Shown in pieces: positions 59,357 to 64,000 of a DNA stretch of 64,000 bases. Source of the stretch: Cenococcum geophilum 1.58 (taxonomy: Eukaryota; Ascomycota; Dothideomycetes; Gloniales; Gloniaceae); NCBI GenBank assembly GCA_001692895.1, contig KV748189.1:628432-692431 (forward strand), written 5' to 3'. Under the pieces are notes generated by a model. That model searched no databases and was not told the DNA's origin. It was given only the letters and a program-made list of their open reading frames with translations. Each line of letters starts with the position of its first letter. The first letter of the stretch is position 1. The position numbers and the translations under genes were made by a program.

Positions 59357-59694
59357 CAGTTAAATCTCTTTAGTACGATACCGTTTGTTCGACCGAGCGT
59401 ATCGTAATACTAATGGTATTGTTATATCAAGAGTCACGTATTAGGTGAGTAAGTAGGAAAAACAGGAGCTTAATACTTAAAAAGGCTTAGGATATCTACC
59501 TCGCGGGCCAAATAGGGCCCTCTCCCATACAAATTCTCTACTGGTTATACCGATATTGGTGGTAGATGCTTAACGATATTGTCAAAAGTAAGATTATCGT
59601 AATATTCCACCAAAAAAGGCTTGATTAAGGGGTGTAGATCGTAATGCAGAGGATATCGTTATATACCCCATATCGTATTAAGGAGGTGTGACTG
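59357..59694. mobile_element. 338-bp MITE of Tc1/mariner type
   Basis: The ends cagttaaatctctttagtac and (reversed) cagtcacacctccttaatac are inverted repeats differing mainly by transitions. TA flanks both sides (59355-59356, 59695-59696). CAGT termini with TA duplication are usual in this superfamily. No coding sequence. Composition is less biased than the flanks. Confidence 0.75.
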
Positions 59695-59799
59695 TATAAT
59701 AATTTTATCTAAATTATTGCTAATATTTTAATATTAACACTGTAAATATTAAAAAATGCCAATATCTTATTGGCTGGATTTTCGCTTATTGAAAACTAT

Positions 59800-60377
59800 A
59801 CTGTAGCAACTTAATTAATTTAGAGGCCCTAATTGAATTAAATTGATTAATAAATATTAAAGCTTTTAATATTATATATATTACTAGAGTTAACAGGTCG
59901 TAATACTCCAACCCTTTTTTTTAGTCTCCCCTATTAAAGAAAAGTTTGCCCGTTGTTTATACAGTTATATCGCCGCTAGAGTCTTGGCAAATAACCGCGA
60001 TAAGTCTAACAATTAGCTTGCACGAGTAGGTTACCCTAAGGACGTTTAATATGCTAACCCGATTGCATATATACGGTAGAAAGGTAAGCTAATACTATAC
60101 CAAGACTTACGATAGGCTTATATTAAGAGCCGGGCAATAAAAAGGAAGGTAGGAAGTAATATAAGTGTTGCTAGGTAGGCCCTCCTATATTAACGCCGTG
60201 CCGGGACTTGCGATATTTGCTAACTCCTATATCTGTTGAATTTAGTTGAAACAGTTGCTAAGATCTTAATATTGAGTTAACCAATTCAACCAACTAAGCT
60301 CTCTGCTTACAAAGCTTTCAATTCAACCAATTCAAGGTCTCAGTTGAGTTGAGTTGATTGATTTGCAACCCTGCCGC
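59800..60377. mobile_element. Possible remnant of a non-autonomous hAT-like element
   Basis: 60300-60377 ends in gagttgattgatttgcaacc ctg, which reversed gives cagggttgcaaatcaatcaa, a hAT-like terminus. The region 59800-59875 has a weak inverted match (ttgaattaaattgatt, aaagctttt). No target duplication could be confirmed, so the pairing is tentative. Confidence 0.35.
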
Positions 60378-60438
60378 TGGCAGTGCTACTTAATGCGGTT
60401 TCGAAGCTACGAGCACTCCACCACCGAAGCTAGAATAA

Positions 60439-60660
60439 CCTTGCCACATACCTACTCACCTTGATCGGCCAGAAAACTTCAGCCGTGATACAGCAGGCCC
60501 TGATGTATTATTTGAGACGACATATAACTACATATCAGGCAGCCAGGTTGTTAAGGATGGTATTACTAGAGACAGGATAAGCATAGAACTAGGAGTGATG
60601 AACGACTTCGGGCGTAAACATTCGCCTTGGGGTCTGACATACCGAGCGCCAGGGATTTTA
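60439..60660 (+). pseudogene. Short open frame, possible gene remnant
   Basis: 74 codons run without a stop in normal-composition DNA, including FETTYNYISGSQVVKDGIT and GVMNDFGRKHSPWGL. The pattern faintly recalls the strand-turn region of pepsin-like aspartic proteases (T-Y...SG...V-x-D), but no catalytic DTG is present. It may be chance. No start codon at the left end and no continuation in frame after the TAG at 60661. Confidence 0.2.
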
Positions 60661-60964
60661 TAGAGCAGGCCTCTAAAGCATGACTTGATCTAGGTAGATT
60701 GTGCGAGGGAAATGCTCGCCGCTCAAGACACTCGTCGCCTCGTTCTAAGCTTCACTCTCTGTCTGTGGATCTCTCATGCAACTGTAGGAATTCGAGGGGG
60801 ATGGGAGGATCGTATCTGCACTGTTGGACATCAACTAGGTAGGATTACTCTGGATGAATGAGGAGCAGCTCGGATTCGACCCCACCATCATTACTGCCAA
60901 AGGCAAGCGGTATGTCGATCAAGCGAGATAGCCGGACGGAGCATCTCATTAACGACGAAGCAGC

Positions 60965-61195
60965 TCAATCCTGACTATACCCCATCCATCCCATCAATCG
61001 CTTCGCCGTCCTCGAAAACAATCCTTCTGAAGTCCCTTCACCTGCAGCAAGAAGTCTCACTATCGTCTTGTGGCCTCTAACTGCGGCCCAATATTCCGGA
61101 GCCTCGCCCCATCGGTCTCTTGTATATGGGTCGGCGCCATTCTCGAGCAGCAACTTCACCACACTCTCGCGCCCACGGTGTGGCAAGCCACAGTG
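60965..61195 (-). pseudogene. Out-of-frame 3' continuation of the HET-ankyrin gene
   Basis: In a different frame from the main ORF, the minus strand from about 61190 reads GRESVVKLLLENGADPYTRD then RWGEAPEYWAAVRGHKTIV, i.e. the second half of ankyrin repeat 6 and a full repeat 7. A C-terminal tail ends MGWMGYSQD with a stop at 60965. Repeat spacing suggests loss of two bases (or gain of one) between LWLAT and GRESVV, near 61170-61190. With the frame restored the protein would be about 490 residues rather than 455. Confidence 0.8.
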
Positions 61196-62444
61196 GCGTA
61201 CGACCATCCGGATTTCGGGGATCTCGGTCGACCCCTTTCTTAAGAAGCAAACTCACCATCGCCGTGTGCCCATTGATTGCAGCCCAAAGCAGCGGTGCCG
61301 CGCCCCATCTATCTCTCGCATTTGGGTTAACACCATTCTCTAGCAACGACCTCACCTTCTCCACATCTCCATTATACGTGGCCCAAAACAGTGCTACTCC
61401 ATCATCTTGGTTTTTGGAATCTGGGTCAATCCTCTCCTTGAGCAGCATCCTCTCAACCGCCTCGTGTTGGTTATATGTTGCCTCCCAAAGAGGCATCAGA
61501 CCGTCTGAGGTTCCTAAATCCGGGTTTGCCCCTTTCTCGACCAGCAGCCTCGCCACCCCCTCGTGCCCATTTCTTGCAGCCCAAAATAGGGCGGTACAAC
61601 CGTCTGAATCTAGGGAGTCCGGGTCGGTCCCCTCCTCTAGCAGCTGCCGCACCACATCCTCCCGGTCCTCCTTGGCTGCCTGATGCAGGGCGCACAAACC
61701 CCCTTCTAATTTTTTAATTTTGTTCTTAAGCCTCTTTACTGCCTTCTCCCGTCCTTCACCGTAAATGAGCGGCATATGGATGTCGAAAATGCCTAGTAGG
61801 GAGTATGCTGCGTCTTCTCCGCGTTTCGTCTGACGTCGTGCTGCCCATGACATTCGCTCATAAACACTAAAATGAGACAAAGGCCTTCCTTGCAGAGCTT
61901 GAACAGTAATTCCCGTTATCTCGTGGATTAGTTGTTCGAGTGATTTTCTATCGCCAAGTCGCTGGCCCTCCAAGGAGAAGAATTCAACGGATGCCGGAGC
62001 AATAAGCTCCTGAAGGGTCCAGCCCCGAGTAAACCATCTACTTTTCTGTAAGGTTGCTTGCAATGTTTGCTGGGAGAACTGGTCATTCTTAACAGAGCCA
62101 CCAATGGAAACATCTGACAGATACACATAGCATTTCGCCGCATTATGGTACCAGCGAAACATAGAGTTGATAGCTTCTGAAAGCTCCGCGCTGCTTGATT
62201 TATCGATGCAGCAAGTATCCACCCAGAAGTAATGGAGGTCGTCCTTCGTAGCTTGCTTTCCGGAAAATTGAATCTTTTTATAGCCGGCTTTACTCTTGCC
62301 CGTGCCTTTCACTATGTCATTAAAGGTGACCTCTTCGTCGTCCGCTCCCCAAGTATGCGAAAGAATAGCGTATAGTGGAATCTCATCCTCAACAAACTCG
62401 ATCAGGCTGAAGTCACCATCGTCTTTCAGTTTCAAAAGACGCAT
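61077..62444 (-). CDS. HET-domain/ankyrin-repeat protein, frameshifted near its 3' end
   Basis: The 455-residue ORF starts MRLLKL, the usual beginning of the HET-E/HET-D type. HET blocks: LYAILSHTWG (24-33), YFWVDTCCIDKSSSAELSEA (72-91), MFRWY (95-99), RWFTRGWTLQELIAP (136-150), and the terminal SLLGIFDIHMPLIYGEG (215-231). A short linker leads straight into ankyrin repeats from residue 250: ALHQAA, ALFWAA, PLWEAT, ALFWAT, PLLWAA, PLWLAT. There is no NACHT or NB-ARC module between them, unlike HET-E. From about residue 418 the frame departs from the ankyrin pattern and gives an Arg/Trp-rich tail; the true continuation lies in another frame to 60965. The repeats probably sense a partner and HET executes cell death. 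It may be a recent pseudogene, or a truncated yet active allele; an assembly error is also possible. No RIP signature. Confidence 0.88.
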   Translation of the reverse strand: MRLLKLKDDGDFSLIEFVEDEIPLYAILSHTWGADDEEVTFNDIVKGTGKSKAGYKKIQFSGKQATKDDLHYFWVDTCCIDKSSSAELSEAINSMFRWYHNAAKCYVYLSDVSIGGSVKNDQFSQQTLQATLQKSRWFTRGWTLQELIAPASVEFFSLEGQRLGDRKSLEQLIHEITGITVQALQGRPLSHFSVYERMSWAARRQTKRGEDAAYSLLGIFDIHMPLIYGEGREKAVKRLKNKIKKLEGGLCALHQAAKEDREDVVRQLLEEGTDPDSLDSDGCTALFWAARNGHEGVARLLVEKGANPDLGTSDGLMPLWEATYNQHEAVERMLLKERIDPDSKNQDDGVALFWATYNGDVEKVRSLLENGVNPNARDRWGAAPLLWAAINGHTAMVSLLLKKGVDRDPRNPDGRTPLWLATPWARECGEVAAREWRRPIYKRPMGRGSGILGRS

Positions 62445-62639
62445 TATGGTGATAATAAGATTATTAGAGAGCTCCAGGTAAGGAATTTGTTAAGATAGAC
62501 AAGGGTATAATATTTCGCGTTGAGCAACTGAAGAACTGCGACTATGCTGCCTGGCAGACTCATGGAGGTAAAGGATGAACTGAAATGGCGTGGGGCAGTG
62601 CAACGTGGCCGAGCTTCAATGGCTTGACCCATGTCTCAG

Positions 62640-64000
62640 CCCTGTATTGTAATCATGCTTACTAGTGATATAACGAGCATTAAAACGGTTCCGGCATTGG
62701 ATATCGCCACCAGAAGCGGGGAGGGTGGCCGACAAGCTCCGGCCACACCCTTGTTAAGGGTCTTGACAGTCTGGGAGAAGCTAGTACTAGAAAAAGGAGG
62801 ATATATATCTTAGATATTCTTTTAATCGTATCCTAATCTCTTGTTTAGCTAGTTCCCGCTATAAGGCGGCCTCTGCCGCCTACCGAACGAAGCGCCGGAG
62901 CCCAAATAGCTGCTTCGACCCCTAAACGTATATTAGTAACACCACCTCTAGACCCGCCTACGGCTCTACTAAGAGGGTATAAAGAAACTAACCGCGAAGG
63001 TCCTAGAGACCTAGTAGTTACTAAGGATATAAGCTTAATAATTGGCGTAATATAAATAGTAAATAACCGCACTATAAATTTTACCTTAAACCAAACTATA
63101 AAGTAGAGTTAATTTTAATTAAGGAGGACTATAACTTTAAGTTACTTAAGCACGCGCTACTTAATAGTAGTATAGGCTTATTAATTATATAGTAAACTAC
63201 TTAGAAGACTTTAAAGCGGATTAGTAATGTTATAATACTATAGTAGAGGCCTTACTTAACGTCTTAATTAGTAAGTACTCTATATAGATATATTATAAAA
63301 GACTAGACCTTATCCTTTTTTATACTACCTCTTAATTCCTACCCATAAGAAATAGCCTTTGCCCTCTTATTAAATCCTTATTACTTTACCGCGTAGCTTA
63401 AAAAGTTACTAAAGTTATTTTATAGTTTAGCTTTAAATTAATAAGCATATAGCTACTACTTTAACTTATAAAAAGAAGCTTTAATTAAATTAAAATTAGG
63501 TAAGTAAGGAGGAAGATATTTAAGCTTAATACTAATAGCATTATAGAGGCGTTAAGCTTCCTAGATTTAAGTAAGTAATAATATTAGGCGCTTATCCTTT
63601 ATAGATACTACATACCTTATTACGATAGATTAACGTATTATTTATTACTAGAACTAAATAAGGCTATAGATAAGGCTATATATAAGTAAAAACCTTATTT
63701 ATAATCTACTAAATAAATATTAGCCTATTAATAGCGCCCTAGTGTATTAACTAGCTAGATATTAGCCCTACTAAGTATATACTAGCAGTAAGCTCTATCC
63801 TTTAGATCTTTTAAATTCTAATATTCCTTTAGTAAGCTTATTAATTAGCGCCTATCTATACTTTCTATTTATTATCTTCTTATTATAAGCTAATTTATTA
63901 ATAAAGATAAACTAATCGCGTCTATAGCTATAGGTTTAAATAATCTAGTCCTTTCTTAGGCCTAGGTTATGTCACGGCTAGCTTTCTATAGGAGCGGTCC
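62640..64000 (+). mobile_element. Left part of a decayed mobile element, cut by the window end
   Basis: Near 62715-62760 the motif ggggagggtggccgacaagc, then ggccacacccttgttaaggg, matches the Y-type termini seen at 6.7, 9.2, 47.9 and 58.1 kb. From about 62880 a plus-strand frame of Pro/Ser/Thr/Arg-rich character can be followed (PLDPPTALLRGYKETNREGP, later stops at Gln codons), reminiscent of a disordered gag-like protein. RIP increases sharply after 63000. It may be an LTR element starting near 62650 or another Y copy; the right end is outside the window. Confidence 0.45.

Noticed and set aside
61068-61717. Several plus-strand open frames opposite the ankyrin repeats
   Set aside because: They are shadows of the repetitive minus-strand ankyrin coding sequence and have low-complexity Ser/Pro/Arg content.

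Overview
The window looks like a piece of a filamentous ascomycete (Pezizomycotina) genome. Near each edge there is one ordinary-composition gene with a HET (heterokaryon incompatibility) domain: an intact single-exon gene at 466-2298 (+), and a HET-ankyrin gene at 61077-62444 (-) whose last repeats are cut off by a frameshift. Between them lie about 57 kb of AT-rich, TA-dinucleotide-rich DNA with almost no long open frames. The recognisable coding sequences in this block are broken mostly by TAA/TAG where the family has Gln or Trp, and by Gly/Asp to Lys/Asn/Arg changes. That is the expected mark of repeat-induced point mutation (RIP, C to T and G to A).

Layout. 2506-5749 is a complete RIP-decayed hAT element with a perfect 21-bp TIR and an 8-bp target duplication. 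6691-9266 is an unclassified TIR element (family Y). From about 9267 to 47877 there is one huge inverted repeat centred near 21.65 kb. Its two arms are two RIP-killed copies of an NB-ARC/TPR gene (a fungal NLR-type STAND protein), arranged head to head around a roughly 0.5-kb spacer. The left copy (minus strand) was split by a Ty1/copia element (9553-15626) and a 5'-truncated Tad-like LINE (16490-18931). The right copy (plus strand) was split by a second copia (22320-28332), a Ty3/gypsy chromovirus (29598-45517) and two small LTR-like insertions. The gypsy element itself carries a Fot1/pogo element (31457-33459) and a second complete chromovirus (34321-42050). 47878-58167 is bounded by Y-family ends and contains a Fot1-like element (52494-57008), which in turn contains a gag-only LTR element (53696-56306). 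58168-60438 holds decayed DNA, a Tc1/mariner-type MITE and a possible hAT remnant. 62.7 kb to the right end is the start of another decayed element that also begins with the Y-type terminal motif.

Working together: both surviving gene classes (HET) and the dead class (NB-ARC/TPR) belong to the fungal non-self recognition repertoire. The window therefore looks like an immune-type gene neighbourhood in which a duplicated NLR was detected by RIP, silenced and turned into a transposon graveyard. Insertion order can be read from target-site duplications and nesting. No tRNA, rRNA, CRISPR array or prokaryotic feature was seen. All element and family calls come from reading translations by eye; no database search was run.
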